Below are positions 20,874-31,160 of a stretch of DNA of 64,000 nucleotides, piece after piece (position 1 is the first letter of the stretch; each line of letters opens with the position of its first letter). Both the position numbers and the translations under genes were made by a program. This DNA is from Pseudisothecium myosuroides (lineage: Eukaryota > Streptophyta > Bryopsida > Hypnales > Lembophyllaceae). The notes below the pieces were generated by a model. It was not told the DNA's origin, made no database searches, and worked only from the letters and a program-made list of their open reading frames with translations. The DNA lies in contig OX637295.1 in the NCBI GenBank assembly GCA_951799445.1, forward strand, positions 25,110,001 through 25,174,000, written 5' to 3'.

Positions 20874-23077
20874 CGAAATGAAGAGATGAACCAACTGAAG
20901 CTTGCACTTACCAGTTCCATGAATCTTCCCCATTGGCGGTATCGGAAATGCCAGAATGCTAGCCATAAGTCGAGTCTTGGAAGTCCTTCATCAGTTGAAG
21001 CTCCAGATGATAACCACCATGCACGAATGGCCAAATACCTACTCTGAGCCTCCTCCAAAGACACAGAGTTCTTGTATTGTTTACAGAGGGATTGATGCTG
21101 ATCCTACAAGTCTGCTCTGATATCTGCCTTCGTGTGTTTTTCAAGAGATTGAATCCAGTGGAATAGGCAAGTCCTCTCGCGGTTGGCCATGGGGATTGTT
21201 GGGTCACCTGAACCGTATACAATACGTACAGCATTCCAGTTTGCCTGTGCACTGTCTGCCATAAACCCTTTGAAATTTGGATTAGTAATACCATGCCTAG
21301 AAGACACAGCATTCAGATTCTTCCAGAACACTTGTTGAGCTGCCACATCTTCAGATTGCATATCGCAAACAACAATAGTCATGATGCGGCAGTATGTAGA
21401 ATCATAGACATGACAAGCCATTGTGGTCCAAGACTTTACCCGTTTGACATGATTGAACATCATCCACGCATTTTCCAAGTCGCCTTTGGCTTGCATACGC
21501 CTGACCAAGTCGACCCCACTTCCGGAGCCCAATTCCGCCATCTTAAAAATGAAGACCTTGTCAGAGTCCGCTCCTTGTCCCGGAAACCTGTTCTCCTGGA
21601 TGAAAGCCCAGTTGCTGGAGCCTCTCAGTTTGGTGATGCTATCTAGGACTCCAAAACGACGGAGGTATCGAAAAGTGATAACCTCGTTTCGAATACTCGG
21701 AGACGACATTTGCTTACATTTGTCCAAGACGGGGAGTAGTTCCTCAATTGCTAGAGTCTTCTGAGGTACACCTTCTGGACATAGAAGTAATTCGCCAAGG
21801 TACTCCTTAGTCTCCTCAAGGACGATGGCAGAGTTTGTCGCTGATGGAGCCCTTTCTACATGTTCGCCAATAAGACTACGGAGTTTGGCAGCTGATTCTC
21901 GGTAATTTCCCTGCTTCACAAGATGTGAATGGAATCCAAGATGGATACAGGCACGGGTCATGTAACTTGGGCCGTAAACATAATATATCTTTGCAAGGCA
22001 ACTATCTAAGCAAGCAGGCTTCACAAGGCAGAGGGCACAGACGACAGTAGAATTAGAGGGGGGATCAGATCCGGGAATGAAGGCAGAGGAGGCAAGACCG
22101 TCCCACTCAGTTTCATTTGACTGAGACAAACGGTTGGGCCGACTTCCATATTCGCAATCAGTATTCGTGCAACGTAGATGTCCCAAGCAATTAGACAATC
22201 TGAATGAAAGTTGAGATGCTGATTGGATATGGATAGTAGCCGTTCGAGTCCAAGCATGTCCATCATCCTTTTTATCCATGCCATGCAGCTGCCCGGCCTT
22301 GGTGGATAGCGGATACTTCCCCACTGGAGGGAGCTCAAAGATAATATCACCATTAAAATCTGGTGGGAGATGTTCTACCTTCTCTATCGTAATTGAATTG
22401 TAATCTAACTTGCTAAGAATTGACCTAGCGCCCTTGTTGGTATTCAACTGGCGAAGGTAGTGGACGATACTCTTAGCAGGTGGCAAGGGAGGCTTAGAAG
22501 TGGATGGACCTGAACGACGGGAGGGACATGACTTAAGAACGGAAGGTGCATTCACGACCGGGGGTCCTACAAGGTCGGGAGCAGTAAAGTCAGGCGTGGA
22601 AAGGATGCAGTCACTATCAAAATCATCACTGAGAACGAGCACTGGACCATCGACATTCTCTAATTTAACGTTCCGAAGCATTGGGGTGACCTCTAATGTT
22701 GCAGAAGACCGTCTTGGTGTACAATTGACCATATTGTCCTTTATTCCATACACGCGATAGTTTTCGGGTGACAAAGACCAGACCTCACTGCCAAAAGAGT
22801 CACATGAAATCTGCGCTACAGTGTGAGAGAGTTGCCTCGAGACTGGGTTAATAACGTCCAAATCCAAATGCAAAGTACCTTCCATAATTTGAAACCTGGA
22901 AGCCAAACGAGAACCAGTAACTCTAGTGAAGCCATCTTGCCCCACGACGAAAGAAATCGGCACTGCTAGTCCATCTCCTCGAATTACAACCGCATTGCAA
23001 ATGGCATCTTCCAAGGTAGACATGACAACCCTAACTCTTGAGAAGGCAACACGACAAACATGCAACCTAAGTGCCAA
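20874..23077 (-). pseudogene. Mutator-like DDE transposase, N-terminal and catalytic part
   Basis: Starts at ATG 23077 and is open for 657 residues to a TAG at 21104, then continues in the same frame (DQHQSLCKQY...WLAFWHFRYRQWG) up to the solo LTR. Residues 300-390 form a Cys/His cluster: C303, C308, C347, C350, C356, C360, C377, H379, H383 and H385, probably zinc-binding. The catalytic region shows D559 in HVYDSTY, VVCDMQSED, D608 in FMADSAQANW, then C637-x2-H640, the CxxH that follows the second Asp in Mutator-like transposases. Glu and SWIM parts lie at 15.9 kb and 11.3 kb. It is transcribed away from the methyltransferase-like gene. It is inactive because of stops and insertions. Confidence 0.85.
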
Positions 23078-23899
23078 ACGAGGACCAGGTAAAATCTAGC
23101 TATCGTATTCCTAGAATAAGTAAGGTAGAGTTCGAGGAGTACGTCAATAAAGCGTACACTCATTTCATAACTAAAGACATGCCACCACTTCGTAGTTCAT
23201 TAAGGCAATGTAGTACTGAACCAAACTTTGTGGTACACGTTCCATTCAATTAGTATCCGTTCCCAGTACCAGTGCACACTGTCGACCCCGCAGCCAGTTG
23301 CAACTGGCTGGATTTTGAGATGCTGCACAATTTACAATAATTTAATTAGACTACATATTAGAAGTACGCGTGGAGGGAGGAGCAGTCCCTTAGTTTATTT
23401 TTTAATAGGGGACCACTCATTAAATAGCTAAAACTACTACAAATGTAATTAGGAGCCCATAGGGCTATAACTAGTTTTTCTTCCGTTTATTGAACTGCCC
23501 GAGGACAACCATCAATTGAAGTGTCAGAATATTCAAACCCGCAAACTGGAGGTGGGACCAATACCGTAGAATGAAAACTGTCTCCATGATATTGAGCTCC
23601 ATGTTAAATGAGTTATGATGGCGCCATGGATTCGAAGAGACCGACCTATCATTAGTCATCATCGGCCCGCCAGAATGGAATGATGCCATTAGTGTTTCTC
23701 ACTTGAGCTTTAAACCAGTAATCATCCGTGCTTGATGGCATGTCTGAAGGGTTCAGCATCCCTTTAGGCTGCGTAACCTAGTCTTTATGGCGCAAGCACT
23801 TGAAATGAAACGTAAATAATTGCTATGATACATAAATAGGACTAGGGTAATTAGTATTGTGTGGAGTGGAAATGACAATGAATTCCTGCGCCCTTTAGA
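23078..23899. promoter_or_regulatory. 822-bp divergent intergenic region of the transposon
   Basis: Lies between the transposase ATG (23077, minus) and the methyltransferase-like ATG (23900, plus). A TATA-like CATAAATAGG sits at 23831-23840, about 65 bp before the plus-strand start. No clear TATA was seen for the transposase. No ORF worth naming. Confidence 0.45.
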
Positions 23900-24227
23900 A
23901 TGCCAAAGAGACGGAAACGACAAGCTTTGTATTTTACAAATCCGAAGCGCCTGAATAGGTCTAGGATCATGAGGGAGTTGCGATCAAACGCTAGGATAGC
24001 TTCTGCAGGAGAGACTGTTAGAGTCCTAGAATTTGCTAGCACAAAACCATCAGGTAGCAAAGTGCAGGTTCTTCCTTCAGGTACCCTTACACAAATTGCA
24101 GAGGGCACGATGGGCCGAGGACTTCCAGAGAAATCGTCCCCAGCCAGCAGCGAAAGCGGAAGTACACCTGATGAGAGTGCTGGTGATCGTGCAGAAGAAT
24201 CGAGTAGAGAGGCCACTCCACAGCGAG
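23900..24227 (+). pseudogene. First exon of the methyltransferase-like gene
   Basis: The ATG at 23900 opens a 109-codon frame with a very basic start (PKRRKRQALYFTNPKRLNRSR, a likely nuclear-localisation region) and a Ser/Glu-rich end. It stops at a plausible splice donor (AG|GTAATG at 24227/24228). A possible short next exon follows an acceptor at 24398, and then the second capsid-like unit interrupts the gene. Linking this exon to the methyltransferase exons at 27.9-29.2 kb is an inference from strand, order and position inside the same transposon. Confidence 0.55.
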
Positions 24228-25618
24228 GTAATGTGACGATTAAATTTTTGGTTCATTCGCTAACATCATTGTTGGTGTTCATGAAGGTTTTGTCATCAGT
24301 ACCTTATGCATTGAGTACGGGGAGTATTCCATAAACTCAGGTTCATATAATGATCAAGTCTGCGCAGCCTTTATCAATTCATTGCAAACTCATTGCAGGT
24401 GGGAGTTGCTAGAGGTTTGTCGCAGCACAGAGTAAGTGAATTCCCTATTATACTCCCAAAAACCACTCTAAAGCATAACAAAATGACTCTAAAGATCGAA
24501 CCCACGAGATTCTGTGAAGTGTCTAGCTCTATTCCCAACTTAAGCTCCTGTCAGTCTCCAATTTCTACTTTCCGGTCCTAGATCTAAAATCGGAAACAAC
24601 AACACACCGAAAACAACGACCAGACCTCTCTCTATTTCTTCCGGTCTGTCAAGCTATTCGGTCCTGTAAAACTACCACAACCCAGGATCCTACAACTTCT
24701 GATCCTGGAACTCCTCTGGACCGATCCATTCCGGTCCGCTTACACTTATTCTCACTCTACTCCGGTTTAGTTTTGCCTCTGTTTCACCATCAGAGGGTTC
24801 GCCGCTTGCTTTTGAGAGTGGCAGGCCCGCCACTCCTTCCATAAATTATAGTGGCTGAAGACCCACTTCTCTAATCTACTACTTCCTACACTAGCGCGGA
24901 TCCGGTTTGATCTCTCACAGCCACCCGGATGGCGATCCGGTTTGCAGGTCACACAAAGACCCCCCGTACGATCCTCTCATACTACAACGACCTTGATGCC
25001 AAGTTCCCTCCGTGCAAAGTTAGGTGGTTACAAGCGAACTCGTCCGTTCCAACATCAACTAAAGTCCTTCCGTTTACCAACTGGGGCAACGAGACCTCAC
25101 GGGAGATCGGACACTCAACCGGATTTCCTATCCAGGAGTTCTAGCGCGACTAAGGACTCCTTCCCTATCCGCCTAGCCTAACAACGGCTTTCTCGCCCAG
25201 AATCGTGAACTATAGAAGTGCTGAGGCACTGAAATCCGCTCCCAACACTTAGAATACCCACTCACATGCACATAAGAGCAAAACAAACGCACTAAGGGGA
25301 GAAATCTCTCTAAAATCTGCATACATTTTCCTAACTCCTCACCAAAACAGCCCTGCCATGCGCGGGAGAGACGTACAACAAGAAGTCAATAGAAAACGCA
25401 CAAAAACTCAAGGGAAAAGACTCCCAGTCTCCTTCGCAGAGACTGACTAATATACACTTTAAAACTCAAAAGTCAACAAAAAGGGGCCCGGAAAGTCCGC
25501 GCGGAACTTTCGGTCCCTGCCGAGCCGGCCAGACCGGAAAACATCCGATCCAGACCAGACACACCGGATCAAATCCGGTCCGGTCCTAACTAACAAATAT
25601 TTACAACTAAAATCCTAA

Positions 25619-27391
25619 CTATCCTATCATAACCGGATCTACTCCTTGATCCGTTCCTTCGTCCATAACTTGGTCTTCACCTTGGTCCACGCTCTGATCT
25701 CGTTCTTGATCCGCACCCTGATCCGGAGTCAGATCCATACTTTGATCCTGCCCCTGGTTCAGTGTGGGACTTCTAGGCGGTTCCGTTCCAAGCTGTTCGA
25801 AGATGTTCGTCAGATTTTGGTTCCGCTCCCCGGTTTCACGTTCTGGGAGATCTGGTGACGAATCCAGGTTGATGGTGTGCGCGAGCTTCCTCCCACTCTT
25901 CTTTGACTGGGGAGTTCCCTCCTTTCCTTCTGTCTGAATGCCCACGTTCGGAAAAGACCCGGGCATTGAAAGGTCGGACAGATGGAACGACCGTGACAAC
26001 GTCACTCCGTTCAGCTTTCGGCTGCTCTCCTCCATCCGGTTTGCTGCTCCCCGTGCTTCTATCATCACCAATTCCACCTTCTCGGAGTAGTCCGTCAAAA
26101 TCCGGACCAACCTGGTTCCGGATATTTTCTTCTCCTTGAGGACTCCCTTGTCAAACAGCTTGGACTTGGTGACGGCCTCTCCGGTTGCCCCAAACGTGGC
26201 CTTCACGTCCTCGGCTACTTTCCGGGTAGCCTCTGCCATCTCCCGTGTGGTGGCCATGTCCTCCTTGAGGAACAACAATTCCGTCTTCAACGACTCATTC
26301 TCCTCTTGGAGTTGTCGTATCTCCGCTTCTTGTTTTCGGATCTCATCCGGGCTGGAGATGAACTCTGCAACCACTCCTGCAAGGTTGCTATCCGCTGGTG
26401 CTCCCACCAGCTCGCTGATCTGGTTCAGAATCAGCTTCTTCACTGTCCAGTCTGCTCGAACATCGCTCAGGATGTTGATCAGCTGGTTGAACGGATCCGT
26501 CGGATCCGATCCGGAAGGACCCGGTTCTTCATAAACCGGTTTCTTCCCAGGGTTCGATGTCTCACCCGGAGGGGTTGGGGTTCCTCTCCGGTGAGGAGGC
26601 GTTGTCTTCTGCCGCTTGTGCTGCGGCCGGTGTTGCTCCTCCTCTTCTTCTTCTTCTTCCTCGGAACCGGATACTTCCTCTTGTTCTTCTTCCGATTCCG
26701 ATTCCCCATACTTCAGGAGTGACTCATGAGTCTTCCGCTCCTTCTCCTCTGTATCCGTGAGGAGTTGATTGTGCTTGTAAAGATGGAAGATGTAGGGACT
26801 CAATGGAGTCGGCCTACTTCCTCCGATCTTTGGAACCAGACGGGTGACCAGATCGGAAAAGATCCTGGCCCAGTCCACTTTCCGTTCCCCGCTCAGGGCT
26901 CCAAAAATCAGGTTCCCGATGGCAATGGTCACCCTCGTCGGCTTCTCCGGGTGGATGATCGGAACCAAGAACTGCAACAGGTTGCGATGCCGGTCTTCCA
27001 GACAATCCGCGACCGCATGCCCATCCTTCGAGTCTACGTCGCTCCGGAACTTCCCCCGAGTGTATCCTTCCTTCGAGGAGGCCATCCCTCGACCTCCGAA
27101 CCGGAATTCGTACACGGACCTCCACATTTCTTCCGTCCAACTGCCCGAAATTCCGCGGATGGTCTTGTCGAACTGATTCGAGAGTTTCCCCAACAGCTCT
27201 CAAATCATCCGTTCCTCCCTAAACCCCTAGGGTTTATCGATCAGTCCTCCACAACCCATCTTGGCAAGATCCTCTATCAGGTTGTCCTTTTCCTTCTCGT
27301 CTGCTGGAATAATCGGACACACCTTCCGGAGTTTAACTTCTACTGCGGAGGAACTGGACGGTCCTGCTCTACTCTTGCGGAGCTGAGGCAT
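25619..27391 (-). pseudogene. Capsid-like / plant mobile-element protein, second copy with two stops
   Basis: The paralogue of the 13128-15029 protein. The open part from 27193 has 524 residues. The frame continues upstream to an ATG at 27391 (MPQLRKSRAG...), giving the matching N-terminus (CPIIPADEK...MGCGGLIDKP), but a TAG and a TGA break it about 40-60 codons after the start. Shared blocks: IHPEKPTRVT, LSPYIFHLY, an acidic tract of mixed Glu runs, a coiled coil (EIRQLQEENESLKTELLFL) and LVRILTDYSEKVE. The tail is a run of DQ-containing imperfect repeats (DQGADQERDQSVDQ...), unlike the basic tail of copy 1. Translation could only start downstream, so it is probably dead. Confidence 0.75.
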
Positions 27392-27662
27392 GGACACGAG
27401 CTGTGCTAAACCGGATTCTCACTGAGGCTACCTTTCCCTCTCCTAGCCGCACGTCCCGTTTCTCACCTTCGCTCTTCCGATCTCAACCGGAATACCTCTA
27501 AACCTGCAACAAACTCTAAAGCGCTGCGCGCTCTCACACACACACGCACACACAAACTCACAAAACAAGGGAGCAAATCGCTGAGGAGGAAAGCTAAGTA
27601 CGCGCTGGAGCACGATTTTTGCAAAAGAATTTTGAAAAAGAGTGGCAACTGGATTGGTCAGC

Positions 27663-27671
27663 CTATTTATA
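27663..27671 (-). promoter_or_regulatory. TATA box of the second capsid-like unit
   Basis: TATAAATAG on the minus strand, about 270 bp upstream of the ATG at 27391. A good match to a plant TATA consensus. Confidence 0.6.
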
Positions 27672-27859
27672 GTCTGATCTGTCATCATGACCAAATCCGT
27701 TCCTGACCCAATCCGCTCCAACTCAGATCTGCTCCAACTCTAATCCGGTTTAGATTCAGATAGAATCCGGATTGTCACCTATTCCGTTCCGTAGTTAATT
27801 TCCGGTTATCCGTTACCTCCTGCTTAATTCCGGATACCAGATCACGGTTTCCGTTCCAA

Positions 27860-29165
27860 GATTTAGATAACTTACAAAAAACCAAAAATTCACATTGCAA
27901 CACTTTGAACAAGTCTTGTCCGCATAGTGGCTTTGATTTGATTCTTGGCAATATTAAAGATGGCCTTTGGGTTCCGTCCATTTCAGTGAACCCCGGCGAT
28001 ATCCCTGCCTGGAATGTATACTCTGAGCAACACACTAAAAGTGTTTTTGAGTTTGCGGAACATTTTCTTCACGGTGCGGGTGCAATTCTGTTGTTTGTCC
28101 CAGATGTTCCAAAGATCAGGACTGATGTGCTGTCCTAAGCAAACGGCTACAACTTCATACTGCATCGAGAGTGGTGGGGAATTAATGACCTATCCTCTGC
28201 GTCGTATTACAACTCAGCAAATAAGGTATTTACCGCTTTAAATCAATTACTGCATTCACTGGATTGTGCTTCAGTTTCTGCCTTATCTAATTCAATTTCA
28301 TCGCAATCTCCAATTCCAGAGCAGAGGATTCCGGATTCAGCTCTTCATTCCCCGGGCCATAGATGCTAGCAAATTCACGATAGCGGCCGACGGATCACTA
28401 GCGGAGTTTGGAATGGGAGTTGTTGAATCCGATATGTTATTCAATTTCACTTCTGCGGCCTCTCAATCCATGAATGGATCTGTTCCATGGAGAGGCGCCC
28501 GCGAGAAGGATCCACTTTTCCTTCAAATGCTGATCGAGGCATTCACGAAGCCGGGATCCATCATTCTCGATGCATTTGCCTCTCTTGGTAAGTAATTTAT
28601 TCTCTTGTTATGAATTTCTTTCATTCACCAGGTCATTTACAAAACTAAATTCTTTCATCCAAATTCAAGTAATTCTATTAGAGCTTGCAAAGGTATTGGA
28701 CGACACATTGCGGCCCTCGAAGACGACGCTGTCATCTTCCGGGCTAAGTTGCAGCAGTTCCACCAGGTCAAAGCTACAGCTCCAGTTCAGCTTTCCGCTT
28801 CCGAGACTCCACCAGAGATTGCACTGGACATCCTTGTTCGCCATATCACTAAGAAGAACAGATTTAGTAAGTACGTCTCGTGCTTGATCCTAGTATCTTT
28901 CAGTCTGCTGTTTGTGATGATTTCACTAACACAAACTCGTTTTGCTCAGAGTGATCACTCTACTCCGTTCTCCGACCAAAGACTATTTTATGGCGCCGTG
29001 GGACGCAGACGTCGCTATGTTGCAGGCGGCAGAGTCTTCTCCAACCTCCTCGCGCAGTGGTAGATGTTTTCCTAGCCTTATTGTCGCTTTATTGATGACG
29101 AGGCAGACGTTGACATGGAACCAAGTCCAGCATCTTCTGGCAGTTCCTCGACTTTTTCATTTTGA
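27860..29165 (+). pseudogene. Permuted amino-DNA methyltransferase-like domain (N6A or N4C type), broken
   Basis: Three to five exon-like blocks. Block 1 (to donor 28225) holds GFDLILGNIKDGLW in the place of catalytic motif IV, then HFLHGAGAILLFVPD, and HREWWGINDL after one in-frame TAA. Block 2 (28320-28587) splices in phase and has WRGAREKDPLFLQMLIEAFTKPGSIILDAFASLG, the motif X / motif I layout (K...L...I.AF..PG..ILD.F). Block 3 continues IRACKGIGRHIAALEDDAV, the motif I tail and motif II acidic residue. The simple splice between 2 and 3 is out of frame by one base. A last block ends in an acidic tail (DDEADVDMEP) with stop 29163-29165. Motif IV before motif I is the order of the beta class of N6-adenine/N4-cytosine methylases. 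The canonical D/S-PP-Y/W is not present, so activity is doubtful. Confidence 0.68.
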
Positions 29166-29386
29166 TTATTTCAGTATCACCCGGATTTATTGTTTGAATT
29201 CTTTTCTCCCACATACATCTTGTGCTTCCATTTGTAATGTTCAGCATCTGTATATGTCGATGTAATGGTTCATTTTAGCATCCATTCTTCTTGCAATTGA
29301 AATAGGTTGTTCACCTTAAATATATCAATTCAAGACAGTCTTCCTGGCTTGGGCTACGCTCTCAAATACTAAGGAATTATTAAACA

Positions 29387-29841
29387 TAAGGTAACTACAC
29401 CCTAAATCGCACAGTTATGCTCTGTGGCGTGATTTGTAAGCTCTGGAAAATGAACAACAATTTTTGAGTATACCTGAAGGACTATGAATCAAAATGTAAT
29501 TGGTTTTATAATTTTGGGATGCATTCTGATTTACTTATAAATTTTCAAAGGTTCAAAGAGTTTAGTGTTAAAAGTGTCACCTAGGTGATGCCAAAATCAA
29601 TTTGATGCACATGATGAAATGTCAAGGACAAAAAGTTAAACGAACACAAAGTGTATCCAAAATGGACCACTTGGGAGGTTGCCACCTCTACATTTCTTTT
29701 AATAGAATTGCACACTACTCCAAATGGGCTCTTACACTTGTCCTTTACTGTGCACCATTTTCAGCTTCCTCCCCATTCGTTTTCAGTTTAAAAATAGGGG
29801 TCGTCATTTAGGAGCGGTCCATTTTAGGTGTGGTTACCTTA
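29387..29841. mobile_element. AGGTA-type MITE a (455 bp)
   Basis: Starts TAAGGTAACTACACCCTAAA. The reverse complement of its end is TAAGGTAACCACACCTAAAA. TA at both ends fits a TA target duplication (Tc1/mariner/Stowaway type). It is nested in the right subterminal part of the large transposon and has no coding capacity. Confidence 0.7.
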
Positions 29842-30110
29842 CACTACATTAAAACTTGAACCCTCTAAAATTTGAGGAAGTTCTTCATGTGTAGTCTCCA
29901 TGATTTCAATCTTCACTTTGTTTATATATTTGTTGCAGTCTGTTCGCTCTATCATTGGTTATGAATGGATGTTCTCGGAGGCCATTTTTTCCCTCTTTAA
30001 TATGACCCTTAATCCACAATAATTTCCAATTTCTTCTTCAACTATTGGAGACACACTCATGGTTGCAGCTTCTTAATGAATATGAAATGGTTCTATTCGG
30101 ATTAATGGAA

Positions 30111-30312
30111 CCCTAAACTCCAAATGTACATTAGTTTAAACCTTAAACCCTAAACCGTGGCCTCAGGATAACAACGGCCATTGGGTGTCCACGGTCATAG
30201 AGTACCTACTCAATTTATTTAAGGAATCGTTTCTGTTTACCAAGAAACCGCCCTGTGTTGCCTATTACCGTGGTCAGTCATTTCTCAAATTTGACCAACC
30301 ACACGGCTATAG
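30111..30312 (-). promoter_or_regulatory. Right subterminal region: CCGTGG and telomere-like motifs
   Basis: On the minus strand: CTATGACCGTGG at 30189-30200 (identical to 10327), CTATAGCCGTGTGG at 30299-30312, and TTTAGGG at 30111 and 30148. Orientation is opposite to the left end, as expected for matched ends of one element. Confidence 0.6.
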
Positions 30313-30373
30313 GGCCCTACTGTTGTAGTTCAATTTTTATTTTGACCTTTTGTTTTGTTTAAATTTTATCTTG

Positions 30374-30474
30374 TACTTTTACTTTTTTAGAATATGCCCA
30401 CTTTTGGGGGTCCCTGCGCTCGCAAAAGTACGCTCACCGCTCTATGCTCTACGCTCACCGCACGCAAAATAGCA
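30374..30474 (-). repeat. Right terminal inverted repeat of the large transposon
   Basis: The reverse complement begins TGCTATTTTGCGTGCGGTGA and follows the left repeat block by block to AAAGTAAAAGT. It reads into a copia gag frame at its outer end. Confidence 0.75.
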
Positions 30475-30617
30475 TCGTCCATTGTTGTTCCGGGAGACTC
30501 GACATATTGCCAGAGTCCTTGAAGTAAGATCATTTTGACCTTATAGCTCCAAATGACATAGTTTGCAAGACCAGCTAATTTCATTGACTCAGGGACGTCT
30601 TTGACGTGTGGGTCCAT
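30475..30617 (-). pseudogene. Ty1/copia gag, N-terminal fragment
   Basis: Starts at ATG 30617. The segment LAGLANYVIWSYKVKMILL is the typical N-terminal copia gag pattern (L.G.NY..W...M...L). It runs into the transposon end at about 30474 after roughly 50 codons. About 140 bp upstream are the primer binding site and LTR below, so this is the 5' end of an element whose remainder is absent from the window. Confidence 0.75.
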
Positions 30618-30757
30618 GTTTTGGCAGTATAACGTAGGACTCTCTAACCCTTGACGTTGTTATCTAAGCTCTCGTAAGCAACATCAAAAAATGAATATCG
30701 CAGTCTATGGTTCTAATTGTTTGAGTGTCTGTGACAACTACCAGATCAAACTTTACC

Positions 30758-30769
30758 GCTCTGATACCA
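30758..30769 (-). promoter_or_regulatory. Copia primer binding site (initiator tRNA-Met type)
   Basis: TGGTATCAGAGC on the minus strand directly follows the LTR end CA. This is the classical plant copia primer site complementary to initiator tRNA-Met. Confidence 0.85.
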
Positions 30770-30979
30770 TGTAAAGAAACGTTATACTCTGATAACGTGT
30801 TGCTGAAATCAGCTTCTATTAGAGAGAGATAAAATAGGGATTAGCCCTATGTTTATATACACTTGAGACTAAGCTTAACACTGAGTTGGATGGATGATAT
30901 TCATCCCTGTATGATGTAACCAACACTTCAGGTGTTATCAGATTGTGCCAACACTTCGTAAGTGGATTCACGTATAACA
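30770..30979 (-). mobile_element. Copia 5' LTR (about 210 bp)
   Basis: On the minus strand it would start TGTTATACGTGAATCC and end ...CTTTACA directly before the primer site. The inner end is firm and the outer end (30979) is a best guess from TG. A minus-strand TATATAAA at 30852-30859 is the likely promoter. Confidence 0.65.
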
Positions 30980-31160
30980 TCGCGCCACCATACAAACAAG
31001 TGTGCACGTAAATGGAAAATTGGAAGGACTGTAATTTACAAAGTCCAGCTGCCCCGTGGGGATTTAAGGTAGCCCCAAAATTAACTCAGGACTTCAGTCA
31101 AGATGTATTGTACAGATGTTTGTGATACCGATAACCTTGTGCCTTGAGGCGCACAAGCCT

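Larger units (their letters stand above)
24440..27860 (-). mobile_element. Unit 2 encoding a capsid-like protein, inserted in the methyltransferase-like gene
   Basis: Same orientation, base composition (TCCGG-rich) and gene order as the unit at ~12020-15470. Ends are approximate and no terminal repeats or certain target duplication were found. The non-coding part 24440-25618 holds no ORF of note. 27535-27560 is a short CA-type microsatellite. Confidence 0.5.
10166..30474. mobile_element. Mutator-like DNA transposon carrying a transposase and a methyltransferase-like gene, with nested insertions
   Basis: Ends: an inverted repeat of about 105 bp (left 10166-10276, right 30374-30474) shares TGCTATTTTGCGTG, GAGCGTAGAGC/TAGAG, TTTTGCGAGCG and AAAGTAAAAGT blocks in the same order. 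The 12-mer CTATGACCGTGG occurs at 10327 on plus and at 30189-30200 on minus. Telomere-like TTTAGGG units occur in opposite orientation at the two ends. Cargo: a transposase reading left from 23077 and a methyltransferase-like gene reading right from 23900. Later insertions: a capsid-like unit (~12020-15470), a solo LTR (16098-20868), a second capsid-like unit (~24440-27860) and a MITE (29387-29841). No convincing target duplication was found at the outer ends, and the left flank does not continue the copia gag met on the right flank. Confidence 0.78.

Noticed and set aside
26136..26722. Plus-strand ORFs of 132-138 codons and the 227-codon ORF at 26726-27409
   Set aside because: They are antisense shadows of the capsid-like protein frame (25619-27391, minus), driven by its high GC.
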